Shown here: positions 49,787 to 62,557 of the stretch, in pieces | Layout: every line of letters begins with the position of its first letter | Numbering within the stretch: position 1 is the stretch's first letter | Assembly: GCA_030248215.1 (NCBI GenBank) | Contig: JASANG010000170.1 | Coordinates: 1 to 64,000, forward strand | DNA length: 64,000 nt | From: Enoplolaimus lenunculus | Lineage: Eukaryota > Nematoda > Enoplea > Enoplida > Thoracostomopsidae | Reading direction: 5' to 3' | Notes under the pieces: generated by a model | What the model saw: the letters and a program-made list of their open reading frames with translations, nothing else | What the model was told of the DNA's origin: nothing | Databases searched by the model: none | Translations under genes and position numbers: made by a program

Positions 49787-50045
49787 CCCTTTCTCACATG
49801 AATATTTTCAATTTCATATTAGATGTCATTTCAAGGTAAGATTCGATCCCCAGTCTCACGGATGGGAGGCGTTTATGATGACCAGTGAGCTGTAGGAGTT
49901 TGACGCTCGAGCCCGAGTAGGCTCTCACGTCTTGTGGAGATTTTGCACTGCGCATATATGTTATGTTAAACACTGCTCACAGTGTGTGTATTGCTCGTAC
50001 ATTATTGTATTTAGTTGCTCATAGTATACTCTACGAGTGAAAGGG
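49787..50045 (-). mobile_element. TTAA MITE with tRNA-like segment, copy 5
   Basis: CCCTTTCTCACATGAATATT to TACGAGTGAAAGGG. Preceded by TTAA (49783-49786) and followed by TTAT. On the minus strand it has GACGTGAGAGCCTACTCGGG, the tRNA-like box A region and a GGGATCGAATC box B. Confidence 0.85.
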
Positions 50046-52351
50046 TTATAGATACTAAGTAAGAATTTTTTCATTAAGATTTAGTAATATATTTGCTTTT
50101 AGCTTCTCGTTCACTTTGATCGCGTGTTTTATTCACCTATCATATATCGCACGCGCCTCATCTGAAATTTCTGAATCCGTCGCTGGTTTTAATCACTGCT
50201 AAAATATGATCAGGCAGTCGCAGTACAGAGTTAAGTACTTATAGGTATAATTGAGGTAAATCAGTCAACTTTCGACTACACCTCAACTGGATAAGAAATC
50301 AGTGTGAATTATATCATCGCAATCCTAATGGTCACCACCACCTATACGCACTACCAAACTCTGTAGCGTGGGCGAATCCAAGATACGGGCAATCAAGGCC
50401 ATTCCCCCGACAGGGATAAAAACCAACATTTTGTACACAGAAGTAGTGCTAAAATTGCGTTTGTCTTTTCGTTTACTTTGCTCGCTATCTGTTTCACTAG
50501 TAATAATGTATGGCATTGTCCCCCGTTTAGAAATTTCAAGTCTCGTCACTGCTCAGCAGAGTGTTTGCTAATATCAATTTTTCAATTAACATTCGCTGGT
50601 TTGTGTGTAAATACAACTTTTGTATAATACCCTATACCTATATGGATGGCATCTGGTCAGCGGTATGTGGTCACTCTAAAGTCACTCAATGTCTATTAAC
50701 TTCAATTTCCGTCGGTCAACACAATACTCCTGTTTATATACGTGTAGGGGGCTTGTATATATTGACTTTGGTATTTCTGAGACATGTGAGCATTAACATG
50801 CGGCTACTTTCTCTTAATATTGCTAAAGCGATGACCATGGCAACTTTTAGATTATCGGTTGTATTATATACGTTGTCAACTTTTCAAGGATATAGGCGGG
50901 TTTCGCTTCATGTAGGAATTAAATTAATATAATATATAAATTCTTGCTGATCCAGCGATAAAAATTATTTGACCCTTAAAATTGATAATAATATGGCGCT
51001 GTTTACATTAAAAATTTTGCCTCAGGGTGGGGTAAAAGGAAAAAATGGTAGGGTAGGGAAAGCAAGTCGAAAATTTGACGTTTGCCGCTAGTTTACTGCC
51101 GAATGAGGTTTTCTGGGTCGAAGCAAAATTTCTTATTGTGAACAGCACATTATCATAAAGCCTACTAATAAATGCACCTTTTTCCTTTGTCTGCAGCGAT
51201 AGAAGATTCATTGTATACGCGCCCCTCAAATATTCCGCCGTTAAATAAATAGCTGCCACGTTTACACGGATACTGCTGACTTATCCAATCCAACGAAAAT
51301 TTTCAACGGCCTACTGAAGATTAAACTTTTAATACCGAAAGGTTATATAGAACAAATATCACAAAAGAATTGACGTTCTAAATTATTTAAGTTTGCTTTT
51401 CAATTTGTAGTCGAATTAAACGACGCTGTGTTGTATGTCTGTCTTGAATTGTATTCGCTAGGAGAATTAGGTTAACTAAGCCGATTGGTTTAGGCACAAA
51501 TATCGCGAGTTGTGTATACTGTCGAGATTGATCGTTACTGATTGTTGTGAATTACGGTTTTAGGTGCAATTGCTAATGTTTAGCGGTTGAAACACCTTGG
51601 TGGAATTAAATTACAATACTGCCTGTGTTATAAAACTTCGCGTAAATTTTTTTGCAAAAATGCTGACATTATAGATTTTAGAAAAATTTTAGCAAATATT
51701 TCGCTAAATTTTAGCAGAAAATGAGCGATACTGTTGTGTGAACTAAAATACAAATATGCGTGCCGAAAAATAACTTATCAAGTTGTTTTAACGGCGATGT
51801 GTAACTAAAATGTGCGTAGTATTAAAAAGCTCCAAGAATCTGAACTACAAGCAGCGGATTTGTCACAAACCATATTAATTTCGATTGCATATCGTTTTAA
51901 AAATTAATGCAACTTCCACAATATCATACGTACACCAGATAACATATTATAACGTTGGGTCGGAGAGTACATCGTCCAGGAACTAAACAGCTTCAACGTA
52001 ATTCACGGGAAACGGAACAAATTTATATTATTGTTATCAATTCGAAACAATAAAAAAACTTGTTGATGTTTGCGGTGTTTTAAAGTTGAAACTAGATTAT
52101 TTAGTAAAATCACTTAACTAAGTACTGTATAACTTGACTTCGGGCAAACATTTTGTTTGAAGGCCTATTGAGGAATCTAAATGATAAAACTACGAAGCAT
52201 GATAACCCATGCATTATTTTGATATTCGTATCTAAACCAACCGGATTCTTTGATTGTAACACCGCGCCATGAATATAGGCAATACGTTTACAATACCATA
52301 CGCTGGTGGACGATGACTAACGGCGACAGACGGCGACTGGATTAAAATTCT
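50046..52351. other. Intergenic, nothing firm
   Basis: Scattered short frames without recognisable products. Confidence 0.35.
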
Positions 52352-52567
52352 GGCCAATGTAAAGAACACGGCGGGAACAGTGTTATAAGCACATTTCTAA
52401 GCCTAAGCATAATCCTAAGCCTAAGCCTAAGCGTAAGATTGAGCATATTCATAAGCCTAAGCCTAAACCTAAAGTCTATTAAGCCAGCAAAAAACTGGTC
52501 TAAAGCTTAAGCTTACTCTATTGCAGACCCACAGAAAAACGTTCCGCCCCTGATCTTTACATGGGCC
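52352..52567. mobile_element. Family B hAT-like MITE, both ends present
   Basis: GGCCAATGTAAAGAACACGG to CTGATCTTTACATGGGCC, with two CCTAAG arrays either side of GATTGAGCATATTC. The flanking 8-mers have diverged. Confidence 0.85.
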
Positions 52568-52737
52568 AAACAGGCCGCTACCCTATCGTGTGGGTTTTGT
52601 TTAAATCTGTTAACGACCCTTTCTTCTTCTGATGTCTTCAAACCCTGTCTGTTTCGTTCGTTACAAACATGAAAGTGCGAAACGATACCGCATCACTTTG
52701 TCACCGTGGTTTTTGTTCATTTCACAGCATTGTCTTG

Positions 52738-53017
52738 AAAGCCCTATTCACACGTGCAAGTTTTTCCTGCGAGATACTTACAGCTGCAACTTGTACTTGC
52801 AACTTTTGTCTACAACCCTGTTCGAAAAACTTGCAGCTGCGAATAATTCATTAAAAATCATAGCTAGGAATTTAGTTCACATGAGTGAATAACCATACAA
52901 GTTGACTGAATTTTTTGCAGCCGCTTTCTCATTGGTTGATGAAACAATGCAAGTTATGTGTACAATTTGCAGCTTCAAGTACTCGCAGCAAAAACTTGCA
53001 CGTGTGAGTAGGGCTTT
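52738..53017. mobile_element. Family D TIR element, copy 2
   Basis: AAAGCCCTATTCACACGTGC and GCACGTGTGAGTAGGGCTTT are near-perfect TIRs. Inside are TTACAGCTGCAACTTG and CTTGCAGCTGCGAA. No protein. Confidence 0.85.
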
Positions 53018-54613
53018 AAATTTTCAAATAACAATTCATTAATTGTCTGATTTTAATTTAAGTTTCGCATTAAACTATGTTTATATTATTTAATCAATTT
53101 AAAGCTAACTAAACTGTTGCATTTTGAAATTGTGAATTTGTTTCCGCAAAAACACCAAAACAGCGGCAGCCCCACAAACAAACCATTTCCGCGAAAACAT
53201 TGAAATTTTCTTTTTCGTACAATTTCAAACACTTGTTTTCATGCCAATAAGTTTGAGAATTTGTTGCATATAAGTGTTTTCCTCGAAATCGGTCAAAGCC
53301 ACACGGTGATTGATTCAATGGGGCCCGTACAGGCCTAACCTATCAAACAAGAATCAAGAGCAACGCTTTGAGTTAAAATTTTGTACTAAAATTACGTTTG
53401 GCCTTTCGCTCGCTTCCATTGTCAACTTTTCCTGCAAGAACGTATCGAGTATAAGCCCTCCGTCGGTAATTTTTGGATGTTACAGTGAAGCTAAAAGTTT
53501 GTTTCTTGCGGAAACACACTGTTCGCTGATGTGTTAAACGGAAACGTTGACATAGAAATTTGTATGCTAAAATGTTTCGCCAAAAGTGTTTGACCACTGG
53601 TTTGCTACAACTTCGCTTTCAAGGCGACTACTTTTTCATGGCTGGCTAAGCTGATTTGAATATTGATTGCGAAATTCAACCAAGGGTAACTGATTAAGCG
53701 GGTTCAATGTTTAATAAACAGAAAGTATACATGGGGAGTCAGTAAACATTTATATATGAAGTTGACCTGTAATCGAGTAGCTTATTTTATATTCACCTGA
53801 AAGTCAATTTTATGTGACTCGATTATTCATTGGACTTCAAAAGTTCATTGAGAACATATATTGTGGCATTAGGACAGATTTTAGGCTATGCTGAACAAAA
53901 AACTAATAAATTTCGGTTTTGCTCAGTTTACTGTGTGGGTTTGTGCAACCACAAAATTGCGCTATAATTATATATACGTAAATAAATAAATAAACAAATA
54001 AATAAATAAATAACTATATACATAATATATATACATATATATATCATGATTGTAGGCTGACAAATGATGAGTTTTAGGAATATTTAACTGAAAATGACTC
54101 ACTTGGGGCCGATTATCAACGTACTCTGAGAACTTTTAAAATTGATGCGAAGTAAACTCTTTAACATGGAATTCAATTCGTACCTCATTAATTTATTAAT
54201 ATCGAAAATAATTTATTTTAAAACTTACAATTAGCCATTTATCATCAGTAAGTTATAGAGTTGTTCTGATACTAGATCAAGTATTCTGATGACCAGTTGA
54301 TGATAGGTTGTACATTTTCAAAATTAGTGCGAATGATGAATGTCTAAATTTGGTACAAAATTTGCATTAACCTTACCGTTTTACATTTCGAATTCCAGCT
54401 ACGTAGCTGCAGGATTTTGTCTTTTTAAGAACCTGTTACTAACTGATAATAGGTACTAAACACTGTTAAAAAAACATCTCAAGGTAACGATGTTTGTTAA
54501 ATTTAAAGAAACTGAAAATCATTCAGTGTATTTAGTTAATAACGTGAGACATAAAATAGCAATCCACTTTTGGTTCAAGCTTTAGCAGAACGTCTGTCGC
54601 GCTTAACTCAAAC
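53018..54613. other. Intergenic with a microsatellite
   Basis: Positions 53977-54045 are (AAAT)n running into TATATACATATA. No gene. Confidence 0.5.
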
Positions 54614-55813
54614 CAGGGTCGGTTGTTTTACCGGAAAAATTGAATGGACCGGAAAAACGGTTTTTCGGTTTTTTTCTGGAAAAATGGGAAAACTGAAAAA
54701 TTGAAAATCATATATTTATAAGTGCTTAAGATCAAAATTTAAGAACACATGACACTATGGAAATCATACACAGTATAGAGGTGTCATATGCCAAAAATGG
54801 GTGTATCAGCCAGATAAGGTGGTCACAAAATTGTAGCGGGGCGTTCTGTAAAAGCCTGCCAACAGTATTTTTAGTTTTATTGATAATTGAGATTAATTGG
54901 AAGTTAAGTTCGCAGCTAAACGCGTCATATATCAGGAATAAATGTTGCATCGGAAAATCAGCAAAATTACAAATCAATACGGGTACAAAACACATCTGAA
55001 TCTTAGAATAAACCATTTGTGTCGCATAGTTTTAAGCACCGTGGGACTGGTGAGTGGGGAAAGACACAACGCTTAACATCCTGCATCCGCCATTGAGGTG
55101 CCGCCGCGGCTTCAGTAAGGTACCGTCGAATTTAATCCATCGTTGCCTTACGCATAACAAACTACTTGTAAGCTATTAATTCAGAGCACAGGACTAGCTT
55201 TGGCATTTCATACAAATAAGTTTACGGGATCCAATGCTTTGGATACTAAAAATTGAAAGGTTGCCTTGAACTTTAACACGCTTGATTCAGTCGCTTTAGC
55301 TATTCTATCTACAGTTGTGACTCTTGGTTGAACAGAAATATGGTTTGACTTGTTTCCTCAAACACGCCCACTCTGAGCTAAGATTCTGTATTGAAACTCA
55401 TACGAAATTGCGTTTGGTTTCTGGATCGGTTTGATAGCTAAGTTATACCGTAACGGGGATTGTGATATTCATAGTGTAGTGATTATCAAAACACTAGCAG
55501 TCCCAGTTGGGCTCTCGTTTGAGCACAAAGATACAAAGCGGTATTCCTTTAACAAAAAAACAGGGGCGTCGGCAGGATTGCATTTCGGGAGGATATTAAG
55601 AATCAACCTTCGCTGGGTATTTTAAAGCCTATAAATATGCATTATCCTGGTTATTCCAGAAATTTACGAGAGTAGTGATTTGGCAAGATTTTCCGCGACG
55701 TTTTGTAGCTTAATAAAAAATTTCTTTCTGTTATTTTTCGACCCCCTGGAAAAAAACGAAAAAATAACAGAAAACACCGTTTTTCCGCTAGAATTTTTCG
55801 CTGCCCAACCCTG
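54614..55813. mobile_element. hAT-like element of about 1.2 kb, no transposase
   Basis: CAGGGTCGGTTGTTTTACCG at the left. The right end read inward is CAGGGTTGGGCAGCGAAAAA. Both subterminal parts hold GGAAAAACGG words. Flanks ACTCAAAC and CTCAAATA share CTCAAA, a plausible worn 8-bp duplication. It encloses the dispersed repeat also found at 6.0-6.4 kb. No transposase frame is visible. Confidence 0.65.
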
Positions 55814-56835
55814 CTCAAATATATAATATTGCTGAACAATAATACCAACAATTAATTGTTAGCTGAAAAAACATAAATAATTTATTTTGAGCCTAAATGC
55901 TTAAACCCGAATCACCTGATTATAATATTATCAATGTTCATGTAACAATTCATTGCATTTCAAACCGGGACGGAAAGGCCGAAAATAAATCGCATGACTT
56001 CGGGTAAATTGACTGGAAGTACGTAACGTATAGCAATTTACAAATCTAATCATCGGTACATTCCGGTGGCATCCAAAGGGTTCTATAGTGCAAATATCTG
56101 ACATCGAAAGCAAGCATTAACCCTCTGGACCAAAAAGAAATAAATTCTTCGAGTTTTGGGTCAATTGACCTCAGTAACATCGCAGAAACACTGTAATGCG
56201 ATTAATCTGATTTTTAACTTAAATCGCGGTGCAATTATCTTGACTGCGGTGGAGTTTAAAACAAATTTGTAGTTGATATTTTAGTTGAAAACAACTTATT
56301 TTTTTCAATAATTTAGCCTGTGGTTCATTGTGAGCTAAAGGCTTTAGCAATGAGTTTCTAAGTGATTTAAAAGCGTTGTCGTGTGCGCATTTTTTTGTAT
56401 AATAATTTAATATTTGTGCTCGGACGTTCCTGGTATTTGCCTATAGAAAAAAAGCGAATTTCTATTGTGCGACTGATCTTTTGTTTAAGTAATTACTTTT
56501 GCAAAAGTACTACACAAAACTGTGATTTTTGTCGGGTCATGTCGCCGTGGAAAAGTTGTGAAAGCTTTTAGAAATACAAACGACAAAAATAACTACGCTC
56601 GATATTAAACGATTTGAACACGGTTGTGATTTAAAAAAACATTACGGTTCTAATTTGAGAAAGGCTATGGAAAAGTAAAATAAATGGCTTAGCAATGTAA
56701 ATTCATGGCGTTGCTAAGAAGTCGCTGAACATCGAAAATTCGTTTAGTCAAGGTTTCAATTGATAATAAGGAACAGAATTGCTTGCTCGTGCAATGAGAG
56801 TATGAACATATTTTCCACTGTATAGATTTCGAATC
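55814..56835. other. Intergenic, nothing recognised
   Basis: No supported feature. Confidence 0.4.
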
Positions 56836-57024
56836 TACGACAATTCGTCACGCAACAACTGGTCGAAACACAGTAACAACCTTAAGATTAAGGCTAAGCG
56901 TAATCGTAAGCCGAAGAATAAGCATACGCCTATGCTTAAGCGTAGCGAAGTACGACAAATTGTCGGGTCTATGAGTGTTCGCGTTACGGAAATCCGGGCG
57001 ATTGTCAGGCGGCTAATTGTCGTC
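56836..57024. mobile_element. TIR element with GACAATTCGTCG ends, copy 2
   Basis: CTACGACAATTCGTCACGCA at the left; ACGACAAATTGTCGGG (56952) and CTAATTGTCGTCC (57014) at the right. The interior includes a TAAGCC-like tract. Confidence 0.6.
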
Positions 57025-58689
57025 CTACCATTGTTTTTAGCAGATAATAGTAAACTAACTTTAATTATTTGGTTAGCCGTACCTTTTAAACGAAATTAGT
57101 AACACATGTTGCAAAAAAACTACGGGCTTAAACTTGACTTGTCAACATGGTTTCGCTGCATACTTGCAACCCTAGAAATTTGTCTCCTAAAATATTTTAC
57201 TCCTGCCTGAAATCTACGCAGTAGTTTTCTTATATTTGGTTTAAATTTACATAACTTTAGTTTTACTATAACATGTTTTATTGGCTTTCAAACTGTATAA
57301 TATGTGTTTTGTATGTGTTTAATTTGCATACAACAACAACAACTGGAACGCTGCCCAAAATACGTATGTGGTGCGTTCCAGCTTTAATAATATAGAATTG
57401 TGAATTTTTAACGTTGGTTTTACAGTCAACAGTGTTGGTCTTTGTGTTGCTAACACAAATATAGGCAAAATCTATTTGATGGCCTGCTGCAATTAAACAA
57501 ATTGTATCGTGCTGCGTGGCGAGTATAGCACAACCCTTAAACGAACCAAACGATCCACAGTTATATCCTTACACTCTACATGATTAGAAAAAAGTATTAA
57601 TGATGAATTTGATCTGAAACAGTCATTTTGACCAGTTCAGCACATGCGTTCAATGAGGAATAAAAACTAAAAGATCCCAAAGTATATATTACTGTCTGAA
57701 TCAAACAGAATCGTTTGTCAAAAAATATTCAAACAAACCGGTTCCAAGTTTGAACTGTAATCCCCTGAATTGATCAACTTTTATAAATCCTTTCGCCAGA
57801 GGCGTCCACTGTAAAATTATACTTGAGGTTGGCACCGAATAACTTTGGTGGGCCCCCTACCGGCCTACAATTGCATTTTAAAGATAGTTTATTTTTTGAT
57901 CATGTCTATTTGGAGGGCACCAGTCAAATTTGGTTGGCTACGGCCCGCGTAATGGCCCCCGTGTGTATATACACGCTTGCCCTGTGCGTCATACGCCAGT
58001 TACCAAATAACTTTTGACATTTTTGAGTTTAATATTTAAGTCTTCCTCGAACAAACAATGACAATTTTTAAACTCAAATTATATATTGATCAGAAACGCT
58101 CATTCTTGAAAAGCTATTTCATACGGGTACTGACACATTTTATGGCCAAAAAACGTTATTTTAACCTAGTGAGAGGGTTTATTTTAAAAAACCCCATAAG
58201 TTAGCTTTATATGTTTATAATCGTATGTAGCCAATATTGATGCGCTCAGATTGTATATTCTCACAAGGGTCAGATGTCAAATAAATCAGCAGAAATTAAA
58301 ACTGTTTTCTGCGTGTCTACGAACTGTCTGCCATATGTGGCAATACAGAAAAATGGTTGTCAAAATTGTAATAACCAGTTGCAACTGGTGTATTACGACG
58401 TCGTTCGAACGCCTGAAACCTAATTTTAGCTTCATAAGGGGGTAACCCTGTCCCTGCTTGTCGGATTGAGGATACCGGGTCCGTTGCCAGAGGAACCGAG
58501 CTAGCCTCAGAACCTTGAGAAAAAATTTTCGCCCCATACAAAAGTTTTAGTCTCACTTGTGAACTTTTTAATATTTCAATCGCAGGGTTTTCTTAAAATT
58601 GGTTTGACTCCAGCAGCAGATTACGCTGACTATACAGTGCTGTAAAACACTCAACTTGGGGAGATGTTTCATCGAAATACCATATTACC
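57025..58689. other. Intergenic, a few scraps
   Basis: Positions 57505-57538 (GTGGCGAGTATAGCACAACCC) are a family G end. Positions 57342-57385 have a 9-bp perfect stem CTGGAACGC/GCGTTCCAG. Two overlapping minus frames (58556-58286) look protein-like in composition but are unrecognised. Confidence 0.4.
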
Positions 58690-58829
58690 GGCCCATGTTA
58701 CTTTAAGGAGCGTCCAGGTTTCTGGTGGGTCTATAAAGGAGTAGGTTTAAATTCTAGATTACATTTTTGGCTTAGGCTTAGGCTTAGGAATACACTTAAT
58801 TTACTACGCCCCTTAAAGTAACATTGGCC
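58690..58829. mobile_element. Family A hAT-like MITE, complete
   Basis: GGCCCATGTTACTTTAAGGA to CCTTAAAGTAACATTGGCC with a short TTAGGC core. Flanks ATATTACC and ATATGAAC match 6 of 8. Confidence 0.85.
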
Positions 58830-59077
58830 ATATGAACTGTTGAACGAAAACAGACTGTGGTAATTGGATTTTGAATTTACTGTTCGTGCAATGATTTTTA
58901 AGAGACATTTTAATAAACTACGTATATGTAGCAGTACACGGAACAGTTGTCAAAATTGTCAAACTTCCAAATCGGCTGGCTGTAGCTGTTTTTGACACTT
59001 CAGTCTGTCATTTACTTTAGTTCTGTTTGCCAGTTACAACTAAATAAACAACGGCCATTCAAATTTTCAGGCATAGG

Positions 59078-59235
59078 CAGTGCCGGAGCAGAGAGGGGTG
59101 GAAGCTTCCTCCAAATTGCAGCCAGACGAATTTTAAAACTTGGGCGGTTTTTGTTTCAACCAGTTATAGGGTGAGAGCCCCTTCAGTGCTGGGGCCCCCG
59201 AAATGGGGGTATGGTGGGTGGCTGCTCCGGCCCTG
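59078..59235. mobile_element. hAT-like MITE, CAGTGCCGGAGCAG ends
   Basis: CAGTGCCGGAGCAG pairs with CTGCTCCGGCCCTG. 158 bp, interior with GGGGCCCCCG-type DNA. No matching target duplication seen. Confidence 0.7.
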
Positions 59236-59616
59236 GACGGACATAGTCAAAGCAAAGCTGAAATGTTTCAGGAATTGTTATATTTTGAAGTGTTGTTGTA
59301 AAACAATATTTGCAAAAAATATGCATGTCTTAACTGGATAGATATCAACTGGTACAAAAGCACAGAGGGATTCTGTCAGGATAAGACATGTATTCCCCTG
59401 TCAGACCTGCTGTATTGAAAATTTTGCCACTTCAGCTGAAGCTCACGATGTATTGTATAGCCAAATACGTGAAAAATATGGCAGGTTATTGCACAAATTC
59501 ACAATGTTTCCGACTTGCTTACAATAGTCAATCTTTAAGTATATCAAAAACTTACCAAATACTCAGTTTAAAACTGTAAAATGTATTAACACAAAAAGTA
59601 TCATCCTTATTCGCAG

Positions 59617-59691
59617 AAATCATAGAACCACCACTTGATAAAAGACAGCGAACGGCTAGCTTATCTCAATCAGACCACGTTCATCTGTCTG
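59617..59691 (+). CDS. Candidate internal exon, unknown gene
   Basis: Preceded by CTTATTCGCAG and followed by GTAAAACT; 75 nt. Read from its third base it encodes IIEPPLDKRQRTASLSQSDH and a few more residues. This is a hydrophilic, serine-rich stretch with a KRQR basic cluster that could be a nuclear signal and phosphorylation region (inference). It is richer in G+C than its flanks. It would be a phase 1-1 exon. I do not recognise the protein, and no connecting exon is certain. Confidence 0.35.
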
Positions 59692-60043
59692 GTAAAACTC
59701 GTTTAAATTTGGAAACTTATCTCAGTTTTGTTGATACCTGTAATATTGTTATTTTTTACCCCAAAAACCCCAGCAACCACCTCTACCGGGGCGATATAAA
59801 TATGTTTCTTGTTGTGATTTTTTGTAACCATTTCAATTGTTTTTATTCGACAGCTTTTTTGATCAGATTTAAAATCAGTTGTAGCGGTTTTTATTCCTGC
59901 AATCATTCATTGATAAGGCAACACTTAACTGAAATACAAATTACGTTCTCGCTTTGCAGAAGGTAATCGTTATCTTTAAGACACATTTTGCGGTTATATA
60001 TGGTATTTGAAATTTTTTAATGTATGTATACTGGAAGCATCTG

Positions 60044-60207
60044 CAGGCTCGTAGCCAGCTCACTTTGATGGGGGGAGGGGGCTAAAAATATTCAGGAGTG
60101 TCATACAAGGATTTTTAATGACTTACAAGTAAGGTTGAAAATTTTCTAGGGGGGATAAAATTTTGCAAGGCGGATGAGCCCCCTGCCCTTCCCCTTGGCT
60201 ACGTGCT
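60044..60207. mobile_element. hAT-like element with CAGGCTCGTAGCCAG end
   Basis: CAGGCTCGTAGCCAGCTC at the left against CCTTGGCTACGTGCTTG at the right. Inside are GGGGGGAGGGGGCT and GAGCCCCCTGCCC, also inverted. Confidence 0.6.
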
Positions 60208-60618
60208 TGACCATCGGTTTCAACAATACTCAATGATCCTTTGCGAAATATGTCAAAATTAGTTTGATATCACATATGAATATCGTTGTTTTTCATTACA
60301 GAAATGCTGCAATTGTTCGATACGACATAAACAATGACGAAATATATATTAAATTTGACAATTTTAGGTGCATCCACTATTTTTTCTGTGAAATTTCAAA
60401 AAGTCCGTTAAATATTTTGATGTTTCAACTTTATTTTATAAAAGTAAAGCATCTTCGAAACTTTTATGCTTCACAATCGATTTCCGTTATTTTCATTATT
60501 CGTCCTACTTTAATTTAAATATATTGTACCAAACCAAATTCCTTCTTTGTGTCTTAGATCTACCTTTGACATTAGTTAACTGCCACTTATTAACCTCAGT
60601 TTCATTTTACAACTTCAG

Positions 60619-60754
60619 ATACCAAACGCTACTAAAACCACGTAGAAATTCAAGTGAGCAATTTTACTTACCGACATACCTTGCGTTACCTCAAATACAA
60701 GTCGAAATCGAATGTCTCGGTGTGAACAAATTCCACCAGTTTTGCAATGACTGA
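60619..60754 (+). CDS. Candidate terminal exon, unknown gene
   Basis: A good acceptor (TTTTACAACTTCAG) precedes a stretch in which only one frame stays open. That frame covers 45 codons (YQTLLKPRRNSSEQFYLPTY ... FCND) and then TGA. It is slightly G+C richer than its flanks. Unrecognised, and phase-compatible joining to 59617-59691 is not shown. Confidence 0.2.
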
Positions 60755-61278
60755 AAAAATGGCGTGAAATTCGATTGAAACCAACTTACTTTCAAACAAA
60801 ATTTCGGCTCGTCAGCAATAAACCAGCATATATCATTGGTTTTCCTACAAATTTTAGTACAATTTTCCTAAAGATCATTTTTTTCAACAGGACGTAAGAT
60901 TTAAATTTTAAAATTCGACTCACAATATTAATGCTCAAAATGCCGTTTTGAAAGTTGGTTCATAAAATTCCCATTCTATTCGTTCAACGATGTGTTCGAT
61001 TGCGTCTGCTCGGATGAGCTATTAGGTATTAATGGCTGCGAAGCACTATTTCGATTATATATATTAAACTGCTTCTATATATTCTACTCTTGTAATGCAG
61101 TTTTCTACGGTTAAGAATTAAATTTCATTCGTATCGCAGTACAATCATTGTTGAACGAGAACTTTTCGAACATTTAAAACAGGTTCTATTCGAAATGAAG
61201 TGGGTGAAACTTACGAGCATAAGGTGTTTTTATTTATTGCCCAAGCTAAACAAAGCAATAAGCATTATTGTGCTCTAG

Positions 61279-61440
61279 AAAGCAATCGTTGCCGTTATGG
61301 CTCATTTGGTGTCAAGAGACGCTGGCCGCAACGGCGTAGCGAAGACATCATTTCACGAGGGTTCCATTGCAAGCGATCTTAGCCAGCGAGAACAATTTAT
61401 CATGTCCCGGCACCTAAAGGTCTTAGCTCTGACCCCTACT
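61279..61440 (+). CDS. Candidate internal exon, unknown gene (best of the set)
   Basis: Acceptor TTATTGTGCTCTAG and a consensus donor GTAAGT bracket 162 nt. Of the three frames only phase 0 is open throughout, 54 codons: KAIVAVMAHLVSRDAGRNGV at the start and SDLSQREQFIMSRHLKVLAL near the end. An in-frame TAG lies exactly at the acceptor, so the frame exists only if spliced. About 49% G+C, against a much lower background. Mixed hydrophobic and charged pattern like a folded protein. I cannot name the family. Confidence 0.45.
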
Positions 61441-62440
61441 GTAAGTGTAACCTTTTATTTGTTTGTTCAAAAATTTCGCAAAGGGATACATACTTCTTAT
61501 CCCACCCGTCGTATGCCTCCCTGGTTGGCAGGCACTGTGTGAAAAACGATAGCTGAGCCAGGTCAGTTTGAAATCGATCCATAACTCGTTTTTCAATGAG
61601 CAATTTTCAAATGAGTTTACTATATTGTGAAAGCCATGCGAAGGCGGGCCTGTAGGCAGCTGGGGCCCCCACGGGTACTCAGCCTTTGTCACCGGAAGAA
61701 CTTTGGCCTGCCCTAGTTAAATTTCAATGTAGCTTTTAAGCCATCGAAAATCTTTGTATGCTCCGTATGAAAAATTTACAGCCCACCTTACCAAGGTGAG
61801 CTGGCTACCGGCCTACGTGAAGGGTAAATTATCGTGTAGTTATCTGGAGTATTTTGTTTCGAACTTCCATAAATGAAGAGTATTAAAGCTGCTTTATTGC
61901 GTCACATGATTCTCGGGTTTACATTTTTCCAAAGATTCGCGGACCTCTGATTTTTAAGGGTATCCGAGGTTGAAGATTTTTGCCTGTTGTATTTATATCA
62001 TGGTGCTGGAGACGGTTTGCATGCATACGGTTGTACAGTCGCTGCGTACGGCTGAGTTTAACAAGGTTCCTATGCTATACAAATTGGTGATTTTGCATAG
62101 ATCTGGCCAGGTTAATATCTTCATATATATATGTATACATATAAATATATATCGCATTTGAAGGATTTTTGGTTTACTTTTTGTGCTCAATAGCATCGTC
62201 AATTCGCCGTACGCCCCTCCTAAAAATATTTTGAACCCTTCTGAAATAAACGGCTAACGCCTGCTCGCAAAATGAAATCTTGCCTTAACGCATTATAACA
62301 TTTTACCGGTATTGTCATTATATAGTATCTTCACAGCAAATATTTAGTATGATATTGTACCCATAGATATAATTCAATTATATCAACGGTTGTACACTGT
62401 CTGACGTTTGGTCGCCGGCTAGTCGTATCATTTCTTGCAG
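61441..62440. other. Possible intron and intergenic DNA
   Basis: Positions 61977-62110 are open in one plus frame with a protein-like run (ETVCMHTVVQSLRTAEFNKV) but weak splice signals. Positions 61640-61700 hold GGGGCCCCCACGGG, transposon-like. Confidence 0.3.
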
Positions 62441-62524
62441 CCACCGCGTGTCTCGGGTGTCAAATTCTACACATTCATGCTTTGTATTAAAGCGAAAGCG
62501 AAACCATATTTGCCAGGTTCGTAG
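62441..62524 (+). CDS. Candidate exon following 61279-61440
   Basis: A strong acceptor (GTATCATTTCTTGCAG) starts a phase-0 frame, compatible with the preceding candidate. It encodes PPRVSGVKFYTFMLCIKAKA and further residues, then either ends at TAG (62522-62524) or splices at a CCAG|GTTCGT donor (62516). In the second case an acceptor at 62898 (ATATTTGCAG) would keep frame. Product unknown. Confidence 0.2.
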   Translation, partial: PPRVSGVKFYTFMLCIKAKAKPYLPGS

Positions 62525-62557
62525 ACAGATTTCAATTCGGAAAGGTATAACCTCATG

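Noticed and set aside
58286-58556. Two overlapping minus-strand ORFs with proline- and serine-rich text
   Set aside because: Both frames are equally open and neither matches a family; shared openness points to composition rather than coding.
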